Below are positions 1-9,790 of a stretch of DNA of 64,000 bases, piece by piece; the first letter of the stretch is position 1, and each line of letters starts with the position of its first letter. The stretch spans positions 122,798,958 through 122,862,957 of the forward strand of contig NC_063161.1 of the NCBI RefSeq assembly GCF_023159225.1, given 5' to 3'. Both the position numbers and the translations under genes were made by a program. The notes below the pieces were generated by a model that searched no databases, had not been told where the DNA came from, and saw only the letters and a program-made list of their open reading frames with translations. The stretch is from Perognathus longimembris pacificus (lineage: Eukaryota > Chordata > Mammalia > Rodentia > Heteromyidae).

Positions 1-39
1 TATACAGTATCTAGGGTACTCAGATGAGATACAGTGATG
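1..39 (-). mobile_element. L1 3'UTR fragment cut by the window edge
   Basis: These bases match the same stretch of the L1 3'UTR seen in full on the minus strand near 12490-12530 and 54460-54500 ('ggtactcagatgagatacag'). The rest of the element lies outside the window. Confidence 0.75.
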
Positions 40-1394
40 ACAATTTTCTTAACTACTCTAGATTCCATTTCCTTCTTTAGTAAAATTAAAAGAACAAAGA
101 CCAAGTCTCACAGTTGTGATGATTTAATGATACCAAGTGTGAAAACAGACTGCCTGGTAAAATGTCAGCCCTATTGAGATTGGCCTTGTAATTTGGCTCA
201 CTCTACATGAATTTTCAGCCTCCTCTTTCCTTGTCTTACTCTAATTGAGGGACTGGAAAATTGACTGTTTAATTTCTCAGTGTTTCAGGCAGTTTGGAGT
301 GGCTGTTTGACACAGTTTTGGTGAATTAAATACATATTTGCTAAGGGGTCTTCTGGAAATATTTTGCCTCCCTCATAGAAGAGGAATAGATAGTTGCTAC
401 TGCCTCTTTCCTTTCTGTCCTATTCCCTTTCTCCTACTAGGAACTGTGTTTTCTCTTGATAATTTTTGTGATAGTGTCTAGATTTCAGCCCCGCTGGAAA
501 GCTGAGCTTTGATCAGCCTACTTCCAGGCTTATACTACCAGTATATTATGTATGGTATAATATTACAGTAGACAAATTTAAATATTCTCTTTAAATTTAA
601 AAGCCATTTTCTGGTTATGTTCAGATTCTGAATCACAATTTTAGGGAATGACAGCAACCTAGAAATGTTAGCAAATACTGAAGATAGAATTTGACTTTGG
701 AAAATATCCCAGAAGTTGCTCAGAATCACATCTACTCATTTAAGTGAAAATCATGTAAAAATTAGAAGATATGGGGTGCAGATTTTTTTTTTTTGCTAAA
801 ACAACCAAAAAAATCAGGCCTAATTTTGTGTGTTAGACTTCAAGGAAGTCTGAAAATATGTTATAGCTATGATAGCATTGTTCAAATAAGCACATGTCTC
901 TCCAAGGCAACTATGGGGAGGCCTACATACTTGGCTACATGGGTTACCTAAACATGCCAGTCTCATAGCTACTTTATTACAGTTTATTTATTTTTATTTC
1001 TTAGACTATACCACAGTGTAATACCACCATGAAAGCTTTTTACAGTTTAAAGGAATAATAAAGACTTAAACTCATAGTCCTTAGGTGATGTGAACAATAC
1101 TTTCTTTTCTCCCCGAATCTGGATTTTATAGTAAATGATGATTAACAAGTTCAGAAAGAAGGTCTTGAAAATAATTTCAATAGGGGGAATTTAACATTAA
1201 TCAAGCTAGGTTTTTGTTCTTGGTATGGTGGTGTTGTATTTTGTTTGATTTTTTAGTGCTTCTAGCCTCTTCTTCCTTACCTCTTCCCAAACCACTGTGA
1301 AGAATACACACTGTGAAGAATACACTGTGAAGAATATGGAGAGACTATTCATGGAAAACGAAGTGGTAAAATCAGTCTCAGAAATTCTGCATCC
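40..1394. other. Unique AT-rich DNA, no gene seen
   Basis: No coding frame or recognisable repeat family, apart from a short poly(T) run at 783-794 and the small tandem repeat at 1293-1336. Confidence 0.6.
1293..1336. repeat. Three-copy tandem repeat, unit 14-16 bp
   Basis: The unit 'cactgtgaagaata' occurs at 1293, 1309 and 1323; the first copy has an extra 'ca'. Units are otherwise identical, so the array is recent or homogenised. Confidence 0.9.
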
Positions 1395-1601
1395 AATCCA
1401 GGCAATGGTGGCTCACATCTATGATCTAGCTATTCAGGAGGTTGAAACTTAAGGTTCAAAGCCACCCCTTAGAGAAGACTCTATCTCCAAATAACCACCA
1501 AAATGCTGGACTAGAGGCATTTCTCAAGTGGCACAGTACCAGCCATGAGCAAAGAAAGCAAAGCAAAAATGGGAGGCCTAGAGTACAAGCCTAGAAGTAA
1601 A
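1395..1601 (+). mobile_element. Diverged B1-Geo-type SINE
   Basis: A B1-like head ('ggcaatggtggctcac', later 'gttcaaagccacc') is followed by a degenerate right monomer ('tctcaagtggcacagta'). Its 3' tail has become the GGAA microsatellite that follows. Confidence 0.75.
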
Positions 1602-1671
1602 AAGGAAGGAAGGAAGGAAGGAAGGAAGGAAGGAAGGAAGGAAGGAAGGAAGGAAGGAAGGAAGGAAGGGA
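1602..1671. repeat. (GGAA)n microsatellite
   Basis: About 17 near-perfect GGAA units directly after the SINE tail. It explains the Lys-Glu-Gly-Arg and Pro-Ser-Phe-Leu repeat frames on the two strands, which are not genes. GGAA arrays can bind ETS-family factors, but nothing here shows that this one does. Confidence 0.97.
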
Positions 1672-1924
1672 AGGAAGAATTCTGCCTACAAGTTCCCATT
1701 TATAATGTACAGAAATATCCTCTCACACCTGTACCACAGAAGGTAGGAAAAGACCACACCACTGTAATAGTCATGGTAAAGCACTGGGGGAACAACATGA
1801 AACATAGACCCCAGTCCCAGCTCAATTCCTGATAAGGGACATGCACACCACTCTGTTGGCTAGGTAATATTCTGTTTCTACTGAGATGGTTTCATAACTG
1901 TCTGTTAAGGAGAAAATATGGTGA

Positions 1925-2149
1925 GCACCATGTACTCTCGCTTGTATTGCTGGCTACTCTGAAGGCTGGGATCAAGAGGATCATAGTTCAAAGCCAGCCG
2001 CAGCATAAAAGTCCACAAGACCCTCATCTCCAAACTAACCAGAAAAAAAGCAGGGCTGGAGGAAATGCTCAAATAGTAAAGTAGTAGCATAATAAGCAAG
2101 CCAAGCAAGCACAAGACCCTGAGTTCAAATTCCATTACCACCAAAAAGA
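1925..2149 (+). mobile_element. Old B1/ID composite SINE
   Basis: A B1-like head ('gttcaaagccagc') is followed by an ID-like tail containing a B-box-like 'gagttcaaattcc' and an A-rich end. The tail differs from the Geo right monomer, so this is an older or separate composite type. Confidence 0.65.
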
Positions 2150-2181
2150 CATAATATCCTGCAAATCAAAATAGTAGACAT

Positions 2182-2370
2182 GGGCTGGGAATGTGGCTTA
2201 GTGGTAGAGTGCTTGCCTAGCATGCATGAAGCCCTGGGTTCGATTCCTTAGTACCACATAAACAGAAAAAGCCAGAAGTGGCACTGTGGCTCAAGTGGTA
2301 GAGTGCTAGTCCTGAGCAAAAAGAAGCCAGGGACAGTGCTCAGGCACTGAGTCTCAAGCTGCAAGACTGA
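2182..2370 (+). mobile_element. IDL-Geo-type SINE with 15-bp TSD
   Basis: The left monomer carries tRNA-type A and B boxes ('ggttcgattcc' B box) and the right monomer follows. A perfect 15-bp target site duplication, caaaatagtagacat, flanks it at 2167-2181 and 2371-2385, which shows L1-mediated insertion. Confidence 0.93.
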
Positions 2371-2479
2371 CAAAATAGTAGACATTAATTATACTAATTT
2401 GAATACCAGCTTATTTTTCAATTTACATTTTTTCCAGTTGGTATGATAAATTTTCTCTGATCTAAAAAAATAAAAATAA

Positions 2480-2729
2480 GCTGGGCACTGGAAGCTCATA
2501 CCTATAATCCTAGCTACTCAAGAAGCTGAAATCTGATAATTGCAGTTCAAAGCCAGCTCAGACAAGAAAAGGCCATGAGATTCTTATCACAATAAACTAC
2601 CCAGATAAAGCTGGAAGTGGCTCTAGCTCAAGTGGTGGAGCACTACTAGCTTTGAGTGCAAAGAAGCTCAGGGACAGCTCCCAGGCCCACAGTTCAAGCC
2701 TCAGGACCAGCAAATAAATAAATAAAAAC
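2480..2729 (+). mobile_element. B1-Geo-type SINE
   Basis: It begins 'gctgggcactgg' and runs through the B1-like head ('gcagttcaaagccagc') into the right monomer ('agctcaagtggtggagc'), ending in an A-rich AAATA tail. Confidence 0.88.
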
Positions 2730-2904
2730 AATGACTAAAAGCTCAAATCTAAGTATCGTGATCCAATTAAGCACTGAAACAATTTTGAAACTAACAATAA
2801 GTCTTTGAGCTATTACCAACTAACTAGTAAAAATGTAATAACATCCTTTGAAGTGTAAAATATCTTTGTTCTACCATCTTATGAATCAAAATACAACTTT
2901 AAAA

Positions 2905-3149
2905 TCTAGGGATTATGTCATTTGCAAGGAAATGGATGGCTTAGAACAGATCATGGTAGGTGAAGTAAGCCAAACTCAAAAATACAAACTGCACATATTT
3001 TCTCTCATATGCAGAAGCACGTCTGGGTATGACAAATTATACAGGACTCTAAGCAATCATACACAAAGTGACACTAAAGGAATATACTCTTGGGGAGGAA
3101 TCCAAAGGCACAATGCTTCTGAACATTTAAAATACTATTTATTAGGGAA
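2905..3149 (+). mobile_element. L1 3'-end fragment
   Basis: It contains the region just after ORF2 seen in other copies here, e.g. 'ggaaatggatgg' then 'gtgaagtaagccaaactc', matching 61140-61190. It lies upstream of the next L1 piece although it belongs downstream of it in an intact L1. Confidence 0.8.
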
Positions 3150-3885
3150 AACTGGACATCCATGTGTAGAAAACTAAAATTGGATCCCTGTTTGTCACCA
3201 TGCACCAATATTAACTCAAAGTGTATCGAAGACCTTGATGTCAGACCAGAAACCTTGAAACTGCTGCAAGATGGAGTAAGAGAAACATTAGAACTTACAA
3301 GCATAGGTAGGAATCTTTTGAAAAGAGTACTGAGAACACAGCAAATAGGAAAGACTTGACAAATGGGATTATATCAAAATAAAAAGTTTCTGTGCAGCAA
3401 AGGACATAGTTACTAAACTAGAAAGACAGCCAAAAGATTGGGAGAACATCTTCACCAGCAATATATCTGACAATGGCCTAATACCTAAAATATACAAAGG
3501 GCTAAAAAAAACAAACCCTAACACCCCTCCCCCCCAAACTAATAAACCAATCACTAAATAAACAAAGGAGCTTAAGAGAGACTTATCAGAAGAATGGCAA
3601 ATAAACACATGAAATGCTCAATATCCCTGGCCATAAAGGAAATGCAAACCCAAACAATTGAGGTTCCATCTTACCCCAGCTAGACCAAGAATTCCAACTA
3701 CCAAGAATTCAAATAACAACAAATACTATGTGGAAAAATAAAATGTATTTTAAAGAATCTAAACACAGGTCTTCCCTATGACCCAGCCACATCATTCTTG
3801 GTCATCTACCCAGATCATTACAGGACAGGATACAGAAAACACTTGCACATCCATGTTCATTGCTACCCTAGTACACTAGTCACAA
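3150..3885 (+). mobile_element. L1 ORF2 C-terminal relic
   Basis: In translation it shows the conserved L1 ORF2 C-terminal region: Lys-Leu-Asp-Pro, then Ile-Asn-Ser-Lys, then 'RPETLKLL' at about 3243-3266, then the Gly-Leu-Tyr-Gln-Asn-Lys-Lys-Phe segment after a stop. Stops and frameshifts make it a dead relic. It is truncated in the region that in L1 precedes the 3'UTR. Confidence 0.87.
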
Positions 3886-3948
3886 TGTCTGATTCTTCCT
3901 TCCTTCCTCCCTCCTTTCCTCCCTCCCTCTCTCCCTCCTTTCTTTTCT
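3886..3948. repeat. CT-rich / degenerate (TTCC)n tract
   Basis: A pyrimidine-rich run of TTCC and CCTCC units sits where the complement of the next SINE's A-tail should be, so it probably grew from that tail. Confidence 0.85.
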
Positions 3949-4127
3949 TTTTTGTCAGTTGTGGGGCTTGAACTCTGGGCCTGGGTGCTGTCTCTGAGCT
4001 CTTCATGGTGGTTAACTAGAGATAAAAGTCTCATAGACTTTCCTGCTTGGGCTGGCCTTGAACCCTGATCCTCAGATCTTAGCCTCTGAGTAGATAGGAT
4101 CACAGGCATGATCCACCAGTGCCCATC
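3949..4127 (-). mobile_element. B1-Geo-type SINE with internal deletion
   Basis: Read on the minus strand it has a B1-like head and the 3' half of the right monomer ('ggccttgaaccctgatcc' and 'gtggggcttgaac' on the plus strand). The A-box half of the right monomer is missing. Confidence 0.83.
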
Positions 4128-4148
4128 AATATATTTTTTTAATCAACT

Positions 4149-4360
4149 GGAATTGAATTTTAGCTTTCCTGCTTACTGGCTGTATGACTTTAGTGGTTAA
4201 TCACTTAAGCCTTTTAAAAAAATAAAATCTCTAAGATGAAGATAAAAATAGAATGTATCTTAAAGATTTTTTGTGAATATTAAATAGATGATTGAATATG
4301 GAATGTGTACAATGTTTGGCATATAGTAGGTGATCAAATAAGCATTGCATATGGTTATAC
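4149..4360 (+). mobile_element. MIR relic
   Basis: It resembles the MIR core and 3' region: 'cttactggctgtatgactt', then 'taatcacttaagcc', and a terminal 'tggcatatagtaggtg'. MIR is an ancient mammalian SINE, so strong divergence is expected. Confidence 0.65.
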
Positions 4361-4740
4361 AATGTTAGGCTAATAGTGAGATCTTTGAAATAAAATATAA
4401 AAGATGTTAGGGGAAGTAGAAGTATGGCTCAAGTGGTAAAGAATACTAGGCCCTTTATAGACATTCCTATTAAGAATTGCAACTCTAAAAATAATTTAGC
4501 AAAATGATGAGCTAACAGTGGTCCTTGGTATGAAATGGTGTGAGCACTTTGTCATTTTGTTTAGTGTAGAAGAAATAGTATTAGACAAACCAGTCCTGGT
4601 TTTAGCATAGGTCAATCTCTTAGTATAAGTCTCAATTTCTACAGTATATTGTTACTAATGCCTGTCTTCCCAGGGGTATATTCTAAAAGAAATAAAAACT
4701 TGGTCATTGCTTATGTTTTCCTTCTTAATAAAAAAGATAG

Positions 4741-4741
<1 letters not shown>

Positions 4742-4773
<32 letters not shown>
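4742..4773. repeat. (TA)n microsatellite
   Basis: An alternating TA run of about 32 bp with one C interruption. Confidence 0.95.
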
Positions 4774-4894
4774 TTCTACAACTAGTATAATAGAAGCTGT
4801 GCACAAGACAACCTCTATTATTCACAATAAACTCCTCTACTACCAAAATAGGAAATCATGTTATAGTGTATATTAGGAACTAAAAATGTCCCCT

Positions 4895-5218
4895 GAAGGC
4901 ACACTCATAAGTTAAAGATGAGGTTGCTAGCTGATTGGCTTTTAGGGGTGAATGGATCATGAGGTCTTTAACTTTATCCATGGATTCGAGTTTGGGTTTG
5001 GTTGGAGCAAGTAGGTCACTGAGGATGTATCATTGAAGGGTATCTCTTGCCCTTGGCCCCTTCTTATTTCTCTACTACCATGAGTTGGCCTAGTTTGTTC
5101 TTTTCCACGTTCCCTATCATGGTACTCTGCCTCATTGTGCCCCTAGACCAACACAGCCAAAAGACCATTACTTATGTTGGGTATTTCATCATGGTGATAG
5201 AAAACTAACATAAATTTT
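4895..5218 (+). repeat. Arm 1 of a 324/314-bp inverted duplication (MaLR-like sequence)
   Basis: This arm is repeated in inverted orientation at 6019-6332 with about eight substitutions and one 10-bp deletion, roughly 97% identity by eye. The sequence itself resembles old mammalian MaLR-type LTR repeats ('agtaggtcactgagg', 'gggtatttcatca', terminal 'aaaactaacat'). The family resemblance continues a few bases upstream ('aaatgtcccct', from 4885), but the duplicated unit starts sharply at 4895. Confidence 0.9.
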
Positions 5219-5328
5219 CACAGCACCACTTCTGGCTGTTTTCGGTATATGTGGTGCTGAGGAATTGAACCCAGGGCTTCATGTATGCAAGGCATGCACT
5301 CTTGCCACTAGGCCATATCCCCAGCCCT
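5219..5328 (-). mobile_element. IDL-Geo-type SINE lacking its 3' part
   Basis: Minus-strand left monomer plus the first bases of the right monomer ('cagcaccacttctgg' on the plus strand). The rest of the right monomer and the A-tail are absent, and the cut falls exactly at the end of inverted arm 1, suggesting a rearrangement breakpoint rather than an insertion end. Confidence 0.85.
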
Positions 5329-5806
5329 GGGTTTATACTCTAAGAACCAGGGAGTAACAATTAATTGGGAATTTATAAAGGATCTACAGAGGTACTTAAT
5401 TACTTGGACAACTAAGATGAAAGTTGCAGGTAGATTACTACTGATTTACATCATAGTGGGTTGTGATATAGCAAGCACTATGTGATTAAACAAAAATTGG
5501 AGATTGGGTATAGATTATTCAAATCCAGAGCCAATTCTTCCATATACACAACAAGTAAGTGCAGAATGAATATACAATTGATTCTAGTTAATTTTAACAA
5601 AATATGAAACTGAATTTTCTCATTTGACTAAGCACTTCCTCTTTGTTGATCTCGTTACATTTGACATGAGGGAGGGTAGAATTTAATAGTAGGCAAGGGG
5701 GGAAATATAATACAATCTACTAAGTAGAGTTTATTAAGTGTTTCAGAATAGAATCTCAGAGACTTTCTAAAAGAAATGCTAAATCAAAGTACTTTCAGCA
5801 GTGTGT

Positions 5807-6002
5807 GTGTGTGTGTTTTTGTTTTTGTTTTGCCAGTTCTGGGCCTTGGACTAAGGGCCTGATCACTGTCCCTGGCTTCTTTTTGTTCAAGGCTAGCACT
5901 CTGCCACTTGAGTCACAGCGCCACTTCTGGCCATTTTCTGTATATGTGGTGCTGGGGAATCGAACCCAGTGGTTCTTGCCACTAGGCCATTTCCCCAGCC
6001 CG
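5807..6002 (-). mobile_element. IDL-Geo-type SINE with 10-bp TSD
   Basis: Complete right monomer and a left monomer with a short deletion, in reverse orientation. Flanked by agcagtgtgt at 5797-5806 and 6003-6012. A short GT run has expanded at the tail side. It lies in the spacer of the inverted duplication. Confidence 0.88.
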
Positions 6003-6018
6003 AGCAGTGTGTATTTTT

Positions 6019-6332
6019 AAAATTTATGTTAGTTTTCTGTCACCATGATGAAATACCCAACATAAGTAATGGTTTTTTGGCTGTGTTGGTCTAGGGGCAG
6101 AGTACCATGATAAGGAATGTGGAAAAGAACAAACTAGGCCAACTCATGGTAGTAGAGAAATAAGAAGGGGCCAAAGGCAAGAGATACCCTTCAATGATAC
6201 ATCCTCAGTGACCTACTTGCTCCAACCAAGCCCAAACTCGTATCCATGGATAAAGTTAAAGACCTCATGATCCATTCACCCCTAAAAGCCAATCAGCTAG
6301 CAAACTCATCTTTAACTTATGAGTGTGCCTTC
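6019..6332 (-). repeat. Arm 2 of the 324/314-bp inverted duplication
   Basis: Reverse complement of 4895-5218, missing 10 bp in the segment that reads 'ctcattgtgc' in arm 1. Both arms end sharply at the same base on the outer side (gaaggc/gccttc). Confidence 0.9.
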
Positions 6333-7270
6333 TATGCTAAGCAATCAATTCATATTTTTTGGCCTAGCAAAGACTGCACTATATACCAGTAGTTTTCAAA
6401 GTATGATAATCATCTGGAAAATTGTTAGAAATAAAAATTATTGGTCCTCATCTCTACCTTATTAATTTAGAAAACCAGTTGGATCCAGAAACCTATACCT
6501 TAACAAGCCTTCTATTTTGGTGAATGCTAAAATTTGAAAACCACTTCTTAAAAGTTAAGCAGAAAATACTTTCTCCTAATATGGGAAAAGAAAGCATTAA
6601 AAGATATTATCTCTATCCTCATCCTCAGAATCTGGACTCATTTTACAAAGTACTTTGATTATCAGAATGTGCTAATTTTTCATAGACCTTGCAGATCAGA
6701 TATTCCTCTTCAATGTTTCAAACCTTTCAGCCTTATTTCAAGGTTTCAATGTTTTAAACATGGAAACAGTGGAATATTTGCTTGGTCCCTATCTCCTTGT
6801 TCCATCAAATCTGAACTCACCCCTCTATCTCCTTTTGCTTTGCCCTAGAAATTATGTCTCTACCATGCCTTTAAATGCCAGGGCTTTCCTCCATAATTTT
6901 GTCTTTATAATGCCAGAGCTGCCTGGAGAGCTGCTGAATGCTTAAAAAAAATTTTTTTTCTTACACATCATTGATTCTAAACTTGAGTGTAATGTAAAGC
7001 ACGAGAAGTGGAGGCAGTCCAAGACAGAGGCCATGGTGGCCTGCTATCAGTAGTCCAGACCTGTTGGAACTCAAGTCATGACATCACATGCTCCACATGC
7101 CGGCCATGGAGGTACAGGATTTCATGTTTTCTCAGCTGGGTTTCAGACTTAATTTGGCCTCAGGTCTCTGTTCCTCCATTCCTTTCCTTTGGAATACAAA
7201 TATCTACTATTCTATAGAACTGTAACTCATTTGACAGTGGCTCACACCTAAGAATTTGCCTTGAGTCTCA
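6333..7270. other. Mostly unique DNA, no gene seen
   Basis: No supported coding frame. A possible short B1 scrap ('agtggctcacacctaag') lies at 7228-7250. Confidence 0.55.
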
Positions 7271-7274
7271 GTAA

Positions 7275-7468
7275 CTTTGTTTTGTTTTGGCTCATGGGTA
7301 GTGCTCTACTGTTTGAGCCCCAGCTTTACTTCTAGCTTTTTGGTGGTTAATAAGGGATAATAGTCTCATGGACCTTATTGCTTTGGTTGTCTTTGAACTT
7401 TCATCCTCAGATCTCAGCCACCTAAGGAGTAGCCAGGATTATAAGCATGAGCCATTTGCATTCAGCAT
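7275..7468 (-). mobile_element. Diverged B1-Geo-type SINE
   Basis: On the plus strand it reads 'tgtttgagccccagc', 'tttttggtggttaat' and 'cctcagatctcagcc', the reverse of right monomer, linker and B1-like head. Confidence 0.8.
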
Positions 7469-7574
7469 TGAGCTTAGATTTTGAGCGTGTTAGAACTGTT
7501 AAGACTGAGAGAGACTGCATTTTTCATTTTTACATTCTGCATTGTGTAATGAAAATTTGGAGGTCTGGAGTAGA

Positions 7575-7905
7575 ATGTTGTGGTTTGCAAATGTACTACT
7601 AACCTACTGCTCCTGCGCTGTGGGCTTTGGTGCCAGCTAATGAATTTTAGAAAGTGATTGAATCTGAGGATCCTGACCTAATCAATGGCTTGAACCCTTG
7701 ATAGTTTCAAAATAAGTTGACATTATTGGGAGGCACTGAAAATGAGGAGAGGGGAACTTGATGAAAGACTTAGCTCATTGGGAACATGCCCTTAGGGACC
7801 ATATGTATTCCCCTTTCTCTGTTTCTCATTCACCATGAGGTGAGGAAGTTTTCCATATGTACCATATTGAACTGCTGTGATACTCTTCATTGCTGAAGGA
7901 TTGAA
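7575..7905 (+). mobile_element. MaLR-like repeat, 5' part
   Basis: It begins 'gttgtggtttgcaaatg' and contains 'ttgggaggcactgaaa' and 'ttctcattcaccatgagg', the layout seen in the related copy at 15353-15717. It seems to resume at 8275 after an LTR-like insertion. Confidence 0.55.
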
Positions 7906-8274
7906 ACCCCTCTCCACCCCCACATTGCCTCAGGCCTATGCTTGAACCTGCTTTGATATGCAGGCACCAGGCAAAACCTCTATGGGAACCTGCTTTGATA
8001 TGCAGGCAGGACATCTCACCTAGGCCCAGCTGTTAACAACCCTTTGTGGGCCAAATGGAAAAGCCCCCAACTTCCTAGACCTAGTGGTGCTTTCAATAAC
8101 CTGCCTCCTTGTTCAGACACCATATAAGCCTGATCTCAAATTCACCCCTCTCCGCACAACCTCCCATCCCATGGGAAGGTCTGTGCTCCTCACTGTTCCT
8201 TAATAAACAGTCCTCACCTGTTCTGTTCTCCTCCATTTTCCCAACAATTGCCACAGGCTTACAAACAGTCAAGA
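7906..8274 (+). mobile_element. LTR-like insertion (endogenous retrovirus derived)
   Basis: A C-rich block with a TATA-like 'catataag' at 8122-8129 and a poly(A) signal 'aataaa' at 8202-8207, the order expected of a U3-R-U5 LTR. It contains two copies of 'gaacctgctttgatatgcag'. I could not fix its ends or a target duplication, so the boundaries are approximate. Confidence 0.45.
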
Positions 8275-8366
8275 CAAGAACAATGGGCTAAAAGTTCAGT
8301 CTTTCTTCCCATAAGTTGTTGTGTTAAGTATTTTATTACAGCAACTCAAAGTCTGAATAGTATATT
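8275..8366 (+). mobile_element. MaLR-like repeat, 3' part
   Basis: 'gggctaaaagttcag' followed by 'ttacagcaactcaaagtctg' resembles the terminal region of the MaLR-like repeats nearby. It appears to be the continuation of 7575-7905. Confidence 0.5.
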
Positions 8367-8622
8367 TTTCATGTTATTTGTGTCCTTTTGGCTCTACTTA
8401 TTCTTCCCTCACCCAAGAAATGATTGAAACTTACCTTGGAATGTCCGTCCCTCAGACAGTGAGCCTCCATTTTGCACACTGCAGGCTCTTTCAGTGTAGC
8501 TTTTCCATATAAGGCCTCAGAGGAAAACAATGACTGGAATGTGAGAATATACGTGGTCCTAAGAATTCAGGGTGGGAGCGGTGTATCTGGAGACCAATAT
8601 CTTCCTTTTTTTTTTTTTTTTG

Positions 8623-8626
8623 GTCT
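8623..8626. repeat. 4-bp target site duplication, left
   Basis: GTCT immediately before the LTR; the same four bases follow it at 9200-9203. Four bp is the usual duplication length for gammaretroviral integration. Confidence 0.85.
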
Positions 8627-8725
8627 TGAAAGAGGCTAAAGGAGCCCCCTTGAGTAGGAAGTTACCCAAACCCCTCTCCCTCCGGGACACGAGGACAAAC
8701 CCCCCCCATCCTGTCATCCATTGTC

Positions 8726-8757
8726 ATCTGGACTTTGTAGTTATCTGGACTTTGTAG
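8726..8757 (+). promoter_or_regulatory. Direct repeat in U3 (enhancer-like)
   Basis: Two identical 15-bp copies of 'atctggactttgtag' separated by two bases. Retroviral U3 enhancers are often short tandem repeats, but the position is the only evidence for that role. Confidence 0.55.
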
Positions 8758-9042
8758 CCTGCAAACAGTCACCCAACCCCACCTTGAGGGGAACAAACAA
8801 AGGGCGCCAGCCCTGTTCGGGAAATAACGTCCAAAAGGCCACTTCCACATTCCAAGGATTTGCGCGCACATACAACTTGGCACGTATCCCTTACCAGCCC
8901 AAATTAGGATTCCTTAAAATGATTGGTAAATGTATGTGACTCAGTGTAAAATGATTGGCTGCCTGCGTGCAGACCACGATGTGTTACTTTAAATCTATTG
9001 GTTACAAATGCGCGGGCTTTCCCCTAACGGATAGTAGAGTCC

Positions 9043-9050
9043 TATATAAG
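9043..9050 (+). promoter_or_regulatory. LTR TATA box
   Basis: 'tatataag' 82 bp upstream of the AATAAA, preceded by inverted CCAAT motifs at 8916-8926 and 8948-8958. Transcription would be expected to start about 25-30 bp downstream. Confidence 0.7.
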
Positions 9051-9124
9051 GTCACCCTCAGAAAAGCTCGGGGCTCTCAGTTGTTGACTGGTTTACGGTC
9101 ATGCTGTGAGCCCGAGCTTGCTCG

Positions 9125-9130
9125 AATAAA
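9125..9130 (+). terminator. LTR polyadenylation signal
   Basis: 'aataaa' between the TATA box and the 3' end of the LTR, as expected for the R region of a gammaretroviral LTR. Confidence 0.75.
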
Positions 9131-9370
9131 CCCTTTGCTTTTGCATGAGATCGTCTCTTGGTGTCCTCCATTCCGTGGATGCGCTTCTCGACCCTTTCAG
9201 TCTATAGTTTCTGTGAGGTTGGGCTATCCAGAAAGAGCTGTGGGGTGCTGGCAAGGAGACAGTTATCCTAGCCAACTACTTTTACATTCTGTCTGAGGCC
9301 TACCTTATATGCATGGAAATTTAGAAGTATAGTTCATGGAGCAAAGTCTTAACATTTTACTTACTCTGTT

Positions 9371-9790
9371 AATTGCTGATTACTGCTATAACACATTGCC
9401 ACAAATTTACTGACTTGAAACAGTGCTATACAAAACAAACGTTTGAGGTTCAGAAACACAAAACAGGACCCTACTGGGATAAAATCCTACCCAAGGCTAT
9501 GATTTCTTGCCTGTTCTAGCTTCTAAAGAACAATCAAATTCCTTGTCTGGTGGCCTATTTCCTTGTTGAAGGCCATCAATGGGGATGAATCTCCTACTGT
9601 ACCACACTGACACCATCTTTCCTGTGTCTTTTGACACCTCGAAGGACCTGCATGATTACATGGGGTCTGCCTTGATAATCTAAGGTCATCTAATTAGCAT
9701 TCCTAATTCCCTTTGAAATCTTAATTGCCCTCACATATTCCCATATTCTGGATTGTACACATTTCTTGGGTGGACCAGATTTTGTCTTGT
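9371..9790 (-). mobile_element. Old MaLR (MLT1-like) LTR relic
   Basis: 'ttgccacaaatttactgac', 'ttgtctggtggcc' and 'tgattacatggggtctgcc' are spaced as in old mammalian MLT1-type repeats read in reverse. Highly diverged; the family is uncertain. Confidence 0.45.

Larger units (their letters stand above)
8627..9199 (+). mobile_element. Solo LTR of a gammaretrovirus-like ERV (class I)
   Basis: 573 bp, starting TGAAAG and ending CTTTCA (6-bp inverted termini), with a 4-bp duplication GTCT on each side. The U3-like part holds a doubled 'atctggactttgtag' (8726, 8743) and 'aaaatgattgg' twice (8916, 8948; inverted CCAAT boxes). A TATA box is at 9043-9050 and a poly(A) signal AATAAA at 9125-9130, in the setting typical of murine-leukaemia-type LTRs. 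No primer-binding site, coding region or second LTR adjoins it, so it is a solo LTR left by LTR-LTR recombination. Confidence 0.93.

Noticed and set aside
1545..1832. Lys-Glu-Gly-Arg repeat protein
   Set aside because: Translation of the (GGAA)n microsatellite and SINE tail.
9043..9130. Promoter and poly(A) signal of a cellular gene
   Set aside because: Their spacing and the LTR termini with a 4-bp duplication identify them as retroviral LTR signals.
8955..9296. 113-codon frame as a retroviral or host gene
   Set aside because: It lies across the U3-R-U5 of a solo LTR, which is non-coding.
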